Assembly (NCBI RefSeq): GCF_011189575.1
Contig: NZ_PUJW01000039.1
Location: 1-18,810 of the forward strand
Length of the DNA stretch: 18,810 nucleotides
Source: Photorhabdus cinerea
Lineage (GTDB): Bacteria > Pseudomonadota > Gammaproteobacteria > Enterobacterales > Enterobacteriaceae
Direction of reading: 5' to 3'
Numbering within the stretch: position 1 is the stretch's first letter; the number at the start of each line of letters is the position of its first letter. Shown here piece after piece: positions 6,171 through 12,306 of the stretch. The notes under the pieces were generated by a model. The model made no database searches. It was not told where the DNA came from and saw nothing but the letters and a program-made list of their open reading frames with translations. The position numbers and the translations under genes were made by a program.

Positions 6171-6369
6171 CGTTATTTACTCTCTTATTCCAGGCTTTGA
6201 TTGCCATTTCATGCTGTCGACGGATATCATCATTAATAAACTGGGCTGTTTGTGCATCACAATTGAAGCATCTGACAATTGATGAACGATACGGACAGTC
6301 ATCTTCATATTGCCGAAATACTCCAACATCTTTGCTACCGCAAAACGGGCATGGCTTAATTTCCTTCAT
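6163..6369 (-). CDS. Lar family restriction alleviation protein, copy 1
   Basis: A 68-residue protein starting MKEIKPCPFCGSKDVGVF, with VRCFNCDAQT and the ending EMAIKAWNKRVNNDE. This is the standard Lar-family pattern: CPFCG zinc knuckle, second CxxC, and a C-terminal AWNxR helix. Known: Rac Lar changes the balance of modification and restriction by EcoKI-type enzymes, protecting unmodified phage DNA. AAGG lies 9 bases before the ATG. It follows the primase after 12 bases in the leftward early operon, so it would be made early in infection. Confidence 0.85.
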   Translation of the reverse strand: MKEIKPCPFCGSKDVGVFRQYEDDCPYRSSIVRCFNCDAQTAQFINDDIRRQHEMAIKAWNKRVNNDE

Positions 6370-6381
6370 ATCAAAAATCCT

Positions 6382-7338
6382 TCATCTCTGTAACTGCTCT
6401 TGAAATACTTTGGCACCATTGATCAGCATATCGTTGAAATCCCCGGCTTCGGGCCAACGAATGCTGACAAGTTCCACATCATTGTTACTCAGAATATTTT
6501 TATTACCACACTCAAACGCCGCAGCAAGCCCTGTCCCGTTACTGTCCCTGTCTGCGAAAATAATTAAGTGTTTCACTCCCTTGGGAGCGCGGAACTTCCG
6601 TAAAAATCCGGCATTCAGAGTTGACCAGGTGTTGCAGCCGTATATCTGTTTGCATGACAATGCTGTTTCTATCCCTTCTGCTATCCCCAAAGTTGAAGAG
6701 ACTGGAAACATGCGGATAGCAATGGAATTAGCAAAGTTCAGATAGTTATCTTCCTGCAATTTCAGCATCCGCTTATTACCGTCAAAATCCGCTTTTTTCT
6801 CTCCGTCTAGTACCGTTCTATGGAGATAACAGCCTGCCCCTTTATCATCCGTAGCAATTGACCAGATAGCCTGCTTATTCCCAAATGGCGTTTTTTCTTC
6901 CGTATTGAAACGAATATGGCCGGACGGTAATTCAAATATGCCGCGATTGAACAAGTAGTGTTGAGCGGCGGTATCGTTTAGCGGGGGTAGTGTTGAAAAT
7001 TTACTGATGACTTTTACACGGATTGTTTGAGTTTCTGGCTGTTGCTGCTTATCATGACCTCGTTTGTAGTTGTAACTGTTTCCTATTAGTGAATCAATTT
7101 CTCTTGCTAATGTCTTGAAATCTTTTCCTTGGGTTAGTTCTAGCAGCTTCCACCCATCACCGGCACCGCAACTACATATCCACGATCCGGTACCGTCCTT
7201 GTCATCGCATCGGTATTTTCCTTTTCGCTTACATGCTGGACACTCTCCTGCATAATGTTTCTTTCCTGTAACATTGGGTAAATCGTAGTATTCAAAAATT
7301 TCAGGCCACCGCCCTCTCACTGCTTCCACTGTTCGCAT
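6382..7338 (-). CDS. Zinc-ribbon TOPRIM DNA primase
   Basis: Makes RNA primers for phage replication. The 318-residue protein begins with a primase zinc ribbon (Cys33 and Cys36 of CPAC; Cys55 and Cys57 of CSC). The TOPRIM catalytic residues follow: Glu221 in IAEGIETALSC and the DRD triad at 263-265 in LIIFADRDSNGTG. It corresponds to the N-terminal primase half of P4 alpha-like proteins without a fused helicase; the helicase is the gene just upstream. Start at 7338 (AGGAG 10 bases upstream) rather than the longer frame from 7416. It overlaps the helicase end by 38 bases. Confidence 0.9.
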   Translation of the reverse strand: MRTVEAVRGRWPEIFEYYDLPNVTGKKHYAGECPACKRKGKYRCDDKDGTGSWICSCGAGDGWKLLELTQGKDFKTLAREIDSLIGNSYNYKRGHDKQQQPETQTIRVKVISKFSTLPPLNDTAAQHYLFNRGIFELPSGHIRFNTEEKTPFGNKQAIWSIATDDKGAGCYLHRTVLDGEKKADFDGNKRMLKLQEDNYLNFANSIAIRMFPVSSTLGIAEGIETALSCKQIYGCNTWSTLNAGFLRKFRAPKGVKHLIIFADRDSNGTGLAAAFECGNKNILSNNDVELVSIRWPEAGDFNDMLINGAKVFQEQLQR

Positions 7339-8842
7339 TTTTCTGTTTCTCCTGCATCTTTGCCCACGCGATTTGTTTAGAACGAATGAAGTTGTAAACT
7401 TCCGGTGAGATTTCAATTAAGTGATCGCTTAAGCCGTGCGGCCAGACACCGAACTTTTTCTTGTATGTATGAGCGCACCAGCCATCGGAAATGGGTTTCC
7501 CCTGATTTTCCCGTTCACGCTGATAATATTTAATTTGTGACCACCAGCTTTGTTTCTCTTCCTTGCTGTAAATTCGCTCGTTCTTCCCTAATTTTTTCAG
7601 CCCGCGAGACTCATCAACATCAACGTTCTCACCAGCAAGCGGCTTGAAACCGCATTTCGGGCAAACATAGACGCCAGCCGGTTTCATGTAATGACAGCCA
7701 TGGCATTCTTTCGGGATTTTCTCTTGTTTGACTTTCTCGCTAAAACTTGATGAAGATTTCATGCCATCATTTTTGGATGGCAACTTGTCATACTCAATTT
7801 CATCAGGGAAGCCGAGAAGATGGACGCTGCCACTGTGATCGAATATCAAGCATTTATCTTTGCCCTTCGCTGTTCTCAACCCTCGCCCAAGGCATTGCAC
7901 CCATCTGATTTCTGATTTTGTAGGCCGGGCATAAATGATACAGCGCACGTCACTATCAAACCCGGCAACAAGTACACCGACATTGACGATGATTTTCGTC
8001 GCACCCTGTTCAAACCTGTTAATGATCAACTGCCGCTCATCATGTGGGGTTTCTGCTGTCATCACTTCGGTGTTAATACCAGACTTGTTAAACTCCATCG
8101 TGACATAGTTAGCGTGCTTAACATTCACACAAAAGCAGATTGTTGGCCGGTCCTCGCCGTTCTCCAGCCAGTTCCTGACGATATTGCCCACCAGCGTTGA
8201 ATCGCCCATGATCTGGGCTAGTTGCTCCTCGTTATAGTCATTACCAAAAGCCGCTAAACTTGTTGTTTTCACGCCGGTCAAATCGGGCCTGTCGGGCGCA
8301 TAGAACTCATATTTGCTCAGATCCCCAATGCTAATGAGTTCTTTCATCGTCGTTGGCTTAATCAACTTCTCGTAATATTTACCCATCCACGTCGCAAATG
8401 GCGTTCCTGATAAGCCAACAACTCGAATGTCGCTATCTCTGATAATTTCCAGTAACTTACGGCGCTTCATGTGGGCTTCATCAATGATCAGTAAGTCGAT
8501 GTTGTCTGGAAACTCACGACGAATAAGCGTGTCAGCCGAAGCAATTTGAATTAGTCGATCTGGGTCATGTAGTGGATGATTTCGCCAAACGTAGCTGATT
8601 TGATCTGCTGGCAGTCCGTATTCAACGAACCGGGTCGCAGTCTGATCGAGAAGTACTGTGTACGGGGCTACGAACATCACTCTCATACCATGACTGACAA
8701 ATCCGTCAGCAATAAACGCCGCTATTGCTGTTTTTCCAAAGCCTACACTGGCCGATAATAAAAACGTTCGATGTTTTTTCCAGTCATGACGAAGCATGTT
8801 AAGCGCGGTGACCTGCTTAACCTTCGGTGTTATATTTAACAT
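7301..8842 (-). CDS. DEAD/DEAH-box superfamily 2 helicase (phage replication)
   Basis: A 513-residue ATPase/helicase. Visible motifs: Walker A ASVGFGKT (31-38), DEAH at 121-124 in LLIIDEAHMKRR, motif III SGTPFA (145-150), and C-terminal helicase motifs GVLVAGFDSD and RWVQCLGRGLRTAKG. A four-cysteine zinc ribbon follows (CHGCHYMKPAGVYVCPKCGF), then a charged tail. The ATG at 8842 (AGGA 7 bases upstream) is preferred over a TTG at 8881. With the TOPRIM primase that follows and the winged-helix protein before it, it forms a replication module replacing lambda O and P. It is likely the replicative or origin-opening helicase. Confidence 0.9.
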   Translation of the reverse strand: MLNITPKVKQVTALNMLRHDWKKHRTFLLSASVGFGKTAIAAFIADGFVSHGMRVMFVAPYTVLLDQTATRFVEYGLPADQISYVWRNHPLHDPDRLIQIASADTLIRREFPDNIDLLIIDEAHMKRRKLLEIIRDSDIRVVGLSGTPFATWMGKYYEKLIKPTTMKELISIGDLSKYEFYAPDRPDLTGVKTTSLAAFGNDYNEEQLAQIMGDSTLVGNIVRNWLENGEDRPTICFCVNVKHANYVTMEFNKSGINTEVMTAETPHDERQLIINRFEQGATKIIVNVGVLVAGFDSDVRCIIYARPTKSEIRWVQCLGRGLRTAKGKDKCLIFDHSGSVHLLGFPDEIEYDKLPSKNDGMKSSSSFSEKVKQEKIPKECHGCHYMKPAGVYVCPKCGFKPLAGENVDVDESRGLKKLGKNERIYSKEEKQSWWSQIKYYQRERENQGKPISDGWCAHTYKKKFGVWPHGLSDHLIEISPEVYNFIRSKQIAWAKMQEKQKNANSGSSERAVA

Positions 8843-8913
8843 ATTGAATCCTTTGAAAGTCGGTTCGGGGTCGCTCGCCAAAGTTTCCGAATCGATTTTT
8901 ATTGATGATTTCG

Positions 8914-9384
8914 CTATGTTTCCTCTTCAAACGTAGCGGGAACAGTGAATGAATCTGTAGCAGCGCTGGCAGGGTTCAATCTGTATTTCACATTTCTTGC
9001 CCGGTTTGATTCAGCAAAAAACAACGCGGTATCTCGTAACTCCCGCTTGCCTTTCCAGAACCCATCCGGGTTTATCTCGTAAACTTTGCTGTACCTGCTG
9101 CGTATCATCCCTGACTCTTTCAGGGTTTTTATCGATCTGTACACCGCACTTTTTGACAAGCCGGTTTGTGATATGAGCGTTGATACATCGACCATCAGCG
9201 CCCCTGTCTCTTTGTCCATGTCCTTGATCATTTTTAAATACAAAATTATTGTTGCGTTATCTCTCTCTTGTGCACATTTAGTAATAAAATCAATACCTTT
9301 GTCGTATGCCTGAATGAATATATGGCCTTTAGTGTCATGATTGGGTATAATTTCAACATCGTGTATTTTTGACTGCTTAGTCAT
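8914..9384 (-). CDS. Winged-helix protein, probable replication initiator
   Basis: A 156-residue protein whose middle is a winged helix (VDVSTLISQTGLSKSAVYRS, then LKESGMIRSRYSKVYEINPD), preceded by a helical region (CAQERDNATIILYLKMIKDM). The layout resembles RepL-type plasmid initiators and other phage helix-turn-helix replication proteins, but I cannot name the family with certainty. It lies between cII and the helicase, where lambda has O. Immediately upstream is a tandem palindrome, a likely binding site for autoregulation or origin function. ATG at 9384 preferred over a TTG at 9399. Confidence 0.7.
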   Translation of the reverse strand: MTKQSKIHDVEIIPNHDTKGHIFIQAYDKGIDFITKCAQERDNATIILYLKMIKDMDKETGALMVDVSTLISQTGLSKSAVYRSIKTLKESGMIRSRYSKVYEINPDGFWKGKRELRDTALFFAESNRARNVKYRLNPASAATDSFTVPATFEEET

Positions 9385-9608
9385 CACTTCACCCGCCAAA
9401 TTACTTATAACCCACTGTTTTTAAAGACTTTCCCATACTGTGGGACAAATTGTCCCATACTGTGGGAAAAACGCATTTTTAACCTATTGATTTTAAACAT
9501 ATTTTTAAGTCGTCCCTTCTATGATTCTATATGTCAGATTCTGTGACTCGATCCGCCGTTGACCTTGACCTTGTTTTCCGGGTTTTGGCCTTGTGCAAAC
9601 CTCGACTT
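9385..9608. other. Gene-free stretch around the tandem palindrome
   Basis: About 220 bases between two minus-strand genes. Apart from the palindrome pair it is AT-rich near 9470-9530 and holds no frame with a credible start. It may contain the promoter of the winged-helix gene and an origin. No clear -35/-10 pair stands out. Confidence 0.4.
9430..9467. repeat. Tandem palindrome (two TCCCATACTGTGGGA boxes)
   Basis: Two identical 15-base palindromes at 9431-9445 and 9453-9467, centres 22 bases apart (two helical turns), joined so that the space between forms a third palindrome (GGGACAA/TTGTCCC). They lie 46 bases before the winged-helix gene. Likely an operator or iteron-like origin element for that protein. 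Confidence 0.7.
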
Positions 9609-9971
9609 TCAGCACTTACCAGAAAAGAACCCTCCACGGTGTTTAAGCGGCTCCGGTATGGGCTGGTTTTGCTGGATAGTGCCTGTTTTCAGCAACTCAG
9701 TGGGGGTTGTTACATACCCCTGACTGAACGCAGCATATTTCCTGACAAACTCCCTAAGCCGGATATTTGCATGACGCCGTGCGATGTTATCTTTCCGGTA
9801 CGATACCGGCTCTTCATCCCAAGCCGCTTCATACACTTCTGAATAACGCACCGTGATTTTTCCGCGAGTGGACGGATCGAGCTGCAACAGCATTTCTCGA
9901 ATCCATTTTTCATCATCACGAAAGAAATTCGCCGGCATCAAGACATTGACGTGATAGTCGAAACTGTCCAT
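9609..9971 (-). CDS. Hypothetical phage protein between cII and the initiator
   Basis: A 120-residue soluble protein starting MDSFDYHVNVLMPANFF, then WIREMLLQLDPSTRGKITVR and KDNIARRHANIRLREFVRKY, with a Pro/Gly tail (PIPEPLKHRGGFF). The pattern looks like a known but unnamed protein of lambdoid prophages; I cannot give a function. ATG at 9971 has AGGTG directly upstream and replaces the GTG at 9977. It follows cII at a distance of 45 bases that contain a hairpin (TAGGGG/CCCCTA, 9988-10011). Confidence 0.75.
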   Translation of the reverse strand: MDSFDYHVNVLMPANFFRDDEKWIREMLLQLDPSTRGKITVRYSEVYEAAWDEEPVSYRKDNIARRHANIRLREFVRKYAAFSQGYVTTPTELLKTGTIQQNQPIPEPLKHRGGFFSGKC

Positions 9972-10016
9972 AATCACCTCGCTATGTTAGGGGAAAGTGA
10001 GAGCTCCCCTATTGAC

Positions 10017-10334
10017 TTATATTTGATTAGCCTCATCTGCTGTAACAGACGGGGCGCTTTCTCTTAAGTGAGATAGCATCTCTTGCAACGCTTTAGCTAT
10101 CTGTGCTGTTTCTTCTCCATGAATGATCACTTCGCTTACAGGGGTTTCAAACCCAATAGCAGCCAGTAACTTAGCGGCTTTAGTAACAAAGCCCGTCTCT
10201 TCTGCTTGCCAGCGGCTTATCTGTGATTGATGCACGCCAACCGCATCAGCAACATGCTTCGGACCGGTAACGATGATCCCCTTTCTTATTCGTGACTCGA
10301 TTTCTTTAGTTTTGCGTTCCATTGCGATATTCAT
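10017..10334 (-). CDS. cII: Lambda-type CII transcriptional activator
   Basis: CII switches on establishment of lysogeny. The 105-residue protein (lambda 97) has the family helix-turn-helix: PKHVADAVGVHQSQISRWQ, where lambda reads EKTAEAVGVDKSQISRWK. A C-terminal helical part follows (ETAQIAKALQEMLSHL). The start could be 10334 or the Met four codons later (10322); AGGA lies 11 bases before the first. It is the second gene of the PR operon after cro. I did not find lambda-like paired TTGC boxes for it between cII and cro, so its target may differ. No cIII gene is recognisable in the window. Confidence 0.88.
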   Translation of the reverse strand: MNIAMERKTKEIESRIRKGIIVTGPKHVADAVGVHQSQISRWQAEETGFVTKAAKLLAAIGFETPVSEVIIHGEETAQIAKALQEMLSHLRESAPSVTADEANQI

Positions 10335-10365
10335 TTGTCATACTTTCCTAAATTAATTAAAAAGT

Positions 10366-10384
10366 TAATAACCCAATAATTGGG
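10366..10384 (-). terminator. Possible tR1-like terminator between cro and cII
   Basis: The perfect palindrome CCCAATAATTGGG, followed on the minus strand by TTATTAACTTTTTAATT, lies where lambda has tR1. The stem is short with almost no loop, so it is a weak candidate. Confidence 0.35.
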
Positions 10385-10431
10385 CTACGCTCCCCGTTTG
10401 GCAGGGAATCCCTATTGCTTAAACAGGGAAT

Positions 10432-10470
10432 CTACACTTTGTAGCGTAGGACGCGGATTGTTAAAGAGCA
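10432..10470 (-). promoter_or_regulatory. nutR-like antitermination site (boxA and candidate boxB)
   Basis: On the minus strand, TGCTCTTTAACA (10459-10470) is the enterobacterial boxA sequence, directly after cro as in lambda nutR. A hairpin CTACAAAGTGTAG (10432-10444) follows and could be boxB. The same boxA core (GCTCTTTAACAAT) recurs at 13384 before the N-like gene. Confidence 0.7.
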
Positions 10471-10476
10471 TGCGAG

Positions 10477-10683
10477 CTATACCGGCTCGCGCGGTTTATT
10501 TACCTGGCTTGGAAACGGCTTAATTTCCTCAGCTTCAATTCGCCCATCACTGTGAACAATTACAGTGATCTTTCTCCCAATAGAGAGAGCTTTGCTAATT
10601 GCGCTTTGGTTAATTCCAAATAAAGCAGCTGTTTCTTCTTGACCATTTTTGGATACAAAATCTGATAACGGAATTCTGTCCAT
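10477..10683 (-). CDS. cro: Lambda-type Cro repressor
   Basis: Represses PRM and later the early promoters, favouring lytic growth. The 68-residue protein (lambda 66) aligns throughout with lambda Cro: IPLSDFVSKNGQEETAALFG, INQSAISKALSIGRKI (lambda VYQSAINKAIHAGRKI) and IEAEEIKPFPS near the end. The recognition-helix QSAI.KA is conserved. AGGAG lies 6 bases before the ATG. It is the first gene of the leftward operon under PR. Confidence 0.95.
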   Translation of the reverse strand: MDRIPLSDFVSKNGQEETAALFGINQSAISKALSIGRKITVIVHSDGRIEAEEIKPFPSQVNKPREPV

Positions 10684-10709
10684 AGGATTCTCCTAAACAA
10701 TAACAACAC

Positions 10710-10752
10710 AAGTATCACTCATAGTAATAAAATAGTCAACACTAACGGTGAT
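10710..10752 (+). repeat. 43-bp inverted repeat, PR copy
   Basis: Bases 10710-10752 are the exact reverse complement of 12882-12924. The block contains OR1, most of OR2 and the whole PR core, so PR and PL are the same promoter-operator unit in opposite orientation about 2.1 kb apart. Confidence 0.95.
10711..10739 (-). promoter_or_regulatory. PR promoter
   Basis: TTGACT (-35, 10734-10739), 17 bases, GATACT (-10, 10711-10716). The block GTGTTGACTATTTTA is identical to lambda PR. It drives cro, cII, replication, nin genes and Q. It is covered by operators O1 and O2. Confidence 0.9.
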
Positions 10753-10776
10753 TTGTAATTATGACTTTAAGTTATA
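10713..10776. promoter_or_regulatory. OR: three 17-bp CI/Cro operators
   Basis: OR1 10713-10729 (TATCACTCATAGTAATA), OR2 10737-10753 (on the minus strand AATCACCGTTAGTGTTG) and OR3 10760-10776 (TATGACTTTAAGTTATA), centres 24 and 23 bases apart as in lambda. The half-site ATCACCG is that of lambda operators, consistent with the lambda-like recognition helices of CI and Cro. Confidence 0.85.
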
Positions 10777-10786
10777 AAATCTAACG
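10750..10786 (+). promoter_or_regulatory. PRM promoter for cI (probably leaderless mRNA)
   Basis: A -10 (TATAAA, 10773-10778) overlaps OR3, with a poor -35 next to OR2, as expected for a CI-activated promoter. The predicted start falls on or just before the cI ATG at 10787, and the bases TCTAACGATG resemble lambda TTTAACGTATG, where the cI mRNA is leaderless. Confidence 0.7.
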
Positions 10787-11245
10787 ATGAAGAAGATTCC
10801 ATTGACAGATAGTCAAATTGATGACGCACAACGTCTCAAAGCGATTTATGAAGCGAAGAAAAAAACATTGGGGCTTTCCCAAGATATATTGGCTGAAAAA
10901 ATCGGAATGGGTCAAAGTGGTGTCACGCAATTATTAAATGCAAAAAATGCAATAAATGTATTCCATGCAGCAAAGTTCGCTAAAGTTCTTGAAATCAATA
11001 TTGATGACTTTAGCCCCTCTCTTGCTGCTGAAATCGCAGAATTGGCAAAATATATCGTTGATAAAAATGGAAAGAATGAGATATCTAAACGTTTAACTCA
11101 AGAACAAGAAGAATTGCTTAATATTTATCATGGACTGCCAAGCGAAGAAGCTCAAAAATTTCTACGCGAGATGAAAGCCAAGAAAGCACATTTTGATAAA
11201 ATTTTTGAAGAGATGCTTGCGAAGAGGGGCAGTAAAGCAGGTTAA
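10787..11245 (+). CDS. cI: CI-like prophage repressor lacking the self-cleavage domain
   Basis: Maintains lysogeny by binding OR and OL. Residues 5-85 match the lambda CI N-domain very closely: RLKAIYEAKKKTLGLSQ, then EKIGMGQSGVTQLLN (lambda DKMGMGQSGVGALFN) and FSPSLAAEIAEL. From residue about 93 the sequence is unrelated to lambda CI. Instead of the LexA-like S24 peptidase domain (lambda CI has 237 residues) there is a 60-residue helical tail (RLTQEQEELLNIYHGLPSEE, then FLREMKAKKAHFDKIFEEML). The ending is clean and no peptidase remnant follows before rexA. The tail probably mediates dimerisation. Without the Ala-Gly site and Ser/Lys dyad, RecA-stimulated self-cleavage is not expected. Confidence 0.92.
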   Translation: MKKIPLTDSQIDDAQRLKAIYEAKKKTLGLSQDILAEKIGMGQSGVTQLLNAKNAINVFHAAKFAKVLEINIDDFSPSLAAEIAELAKYIVDKNGKNEISKRLTQEQEELLNIYHGLPSEEAQKFLREMKAKKAHFDKIFEEMLAKRGSKAG

Positions 11246-11442
11246 TGATATAAATTTCAAGTGCAAATATTAACGTGTGAAATTGTTACATTTGTCATGT
11301 TTTTAATAATCAAAGTGTTTCCCGTTCGCGGGGATAATGGCTGTCGAGACTATGCAGCCGCATAAATAGCCGCAAGGTATCCATTAACAAGAAACCAAGT
11401 GTGAGATAAAAACCAATTTATTCAATCCAATAGGAATACTTG
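11246..11442 (+). other. Structured cI-rexA spacer with promoter-like and repeat-like elements
   Basis: About 197 bases without a gene. TTGTTA (11283-11288) and AATAAT (11305-11310), 16 bases apart, could be a promoter for rexAB. Next comes GTGTTTCCCG-TTCG-CGGGGATAA (11315-11337), a six-pair hairpin with a UUCG loop and no U-tail, then a second stem GGCTG/CAGCC (11339-11359). The first hairpin resembles a type I-E CRISPR repeat. Confidence 0.45.
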
Positions 11443-12294
11443 ATGAAAATAAACTTTTATGCGATCTATTCTCAAAATCAGCGCACTAAAGACAAGTACA
11501 AGTTAGATCTGCTAGATTTACTGAATAAAAAAATTATTGAGCCAAAATCTCATGCTTTAGATTGTGAAACTCACCATCTTTATTTACATCGTATTGATGA
11601 CAAAACGTTTCTTTTTACAAAAACCAGTGATAGCGAGTTAATAAAAAAAATTAACAGATCAAATTCCTCTGTGAAAGACATCAGGGACAGCCTTACTGAA
11701 GACGAATCATTAGGGTTTCCCTCTTTTATCTTCATTGACGGGAATGTGATGGGGTTTGCCTCTTCAATGTACGGCCCTAGAACAAGGGAACTAGCTGAAT
11801 TCGTAAAAAATAAAAACCTTATTCAGCATAAACACCACTATATGGTAGCAGAGCCATTGATGAGAGATATGTCAAAAGATGATGCTCTTAAAATGGATTT
11901 CATTGGTAGGACCACACTAAGAGTTGAGACAGGTAACAGAATATGTAGTGAAATACTAAAAGGGTTAGGCTGCAAAAAAATAGAAGAAGAATTACTCGAC
12001 GGGTTGGAAATTATTATAAAACCCAAAAGAAACAAAGATATAAAAGGCATAACTAAAGATATTATAACCAATAAAAACAATTCATTCAGTGATGTTCATA
12101 TCAAAGCCAGAGAAGAGGCGGCAGATATACTAACTGAGTACTATCTCTCTGGCAAAGGACATCTAGGCGCCAACTTATACAAAGCATCCAATGCAGATGT
12201 TGCTGAAGAAATCCAGTATTGCTTCATTCGAATGAAGACATCTATAATAAAAAGTTTTGATCAAACGTTAGGTGATGAGCTGAAACAAACTTAA
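11443..12294 (+). CDS. rexA: RexA, superinfection-exclusion sensor
   Basis: In lambda lysogens RexA senses DNA-protein complexes of an infecting phage and activates the RexB channel. This 283-residue protein (lambda 279) is a clear homologue along its length: LYLHRIDDKTFLFTKTSD (lambda LYIHKIDGKTFLFTKTND), DESLGFPSFIFIDGNVMGFA, EPLMRDMSKDDALKMDFIGR, EIIIKPKRNKDIK and EEAADILTEYYLSGKGHL. ATG at 11443 with AGGA 7 bases upstream is preferred over the TTG just before it. It follows cI in the same direction and precedes rexB by 12 bases, as in lambda. It is AT-richer than its neighbours. Confidence 0.96.
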   Translation: MKINFYAIYSQNQRTKDKYKLDLLDLLNKKIIEPKSHALDCETHHLYLHRIDDKTFLFTKTSDSELIKKINRSNSSVKDIRDSLTEDESLGFPSFIFIDGNVMGFASSMYGPRTRELAEFVKNKNLIQHKHHYMVAEPLMRDMSKDDALKMDFIGRTTLRVETGNRICSEILKGLGCKKIEEELLDGLEIIIKPKRNKDIKGITKDIITNKNNSFSDVHIKAREEAADILTEYYLSGKGHLGANLYKASNADVAEEIQYCFIRMKTSIIKSFDQTLGDELKQT

Positions 12295-12306
12295 ATAGGG
12301 GGTTAC

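Noticed and set aside
7339..7416. Longer primase start at 7416
   Set aside because: It would add 26 low-quality basic residues over the helicase frame; the ATG at 7338 has AGGAG upstream.
8843..8881. TTG start giving a 13-residue longer helicase
   Set aside because: The ATG at 8842 has a good ribosome site and the extra residues show no family signal.
9531..9842. Plus-strand frame of 103 codons
   Set aside because: No ribosome site, and it lies antisense to the better supported 120-residue gene.
9988..10011. Hairpin TAGGGG/CCCCTA after cII as an OOP-like terminator
   Set aside because: A 12-base loop and no clear U-tail or matching promoter on either strand.
11315..11400. A true CRISPR array
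   Set aside because: Only one repeat-like unit is present; no second copy at the expected ~60-base spacing and no cas genes. Kept only as a solitary-element finding.
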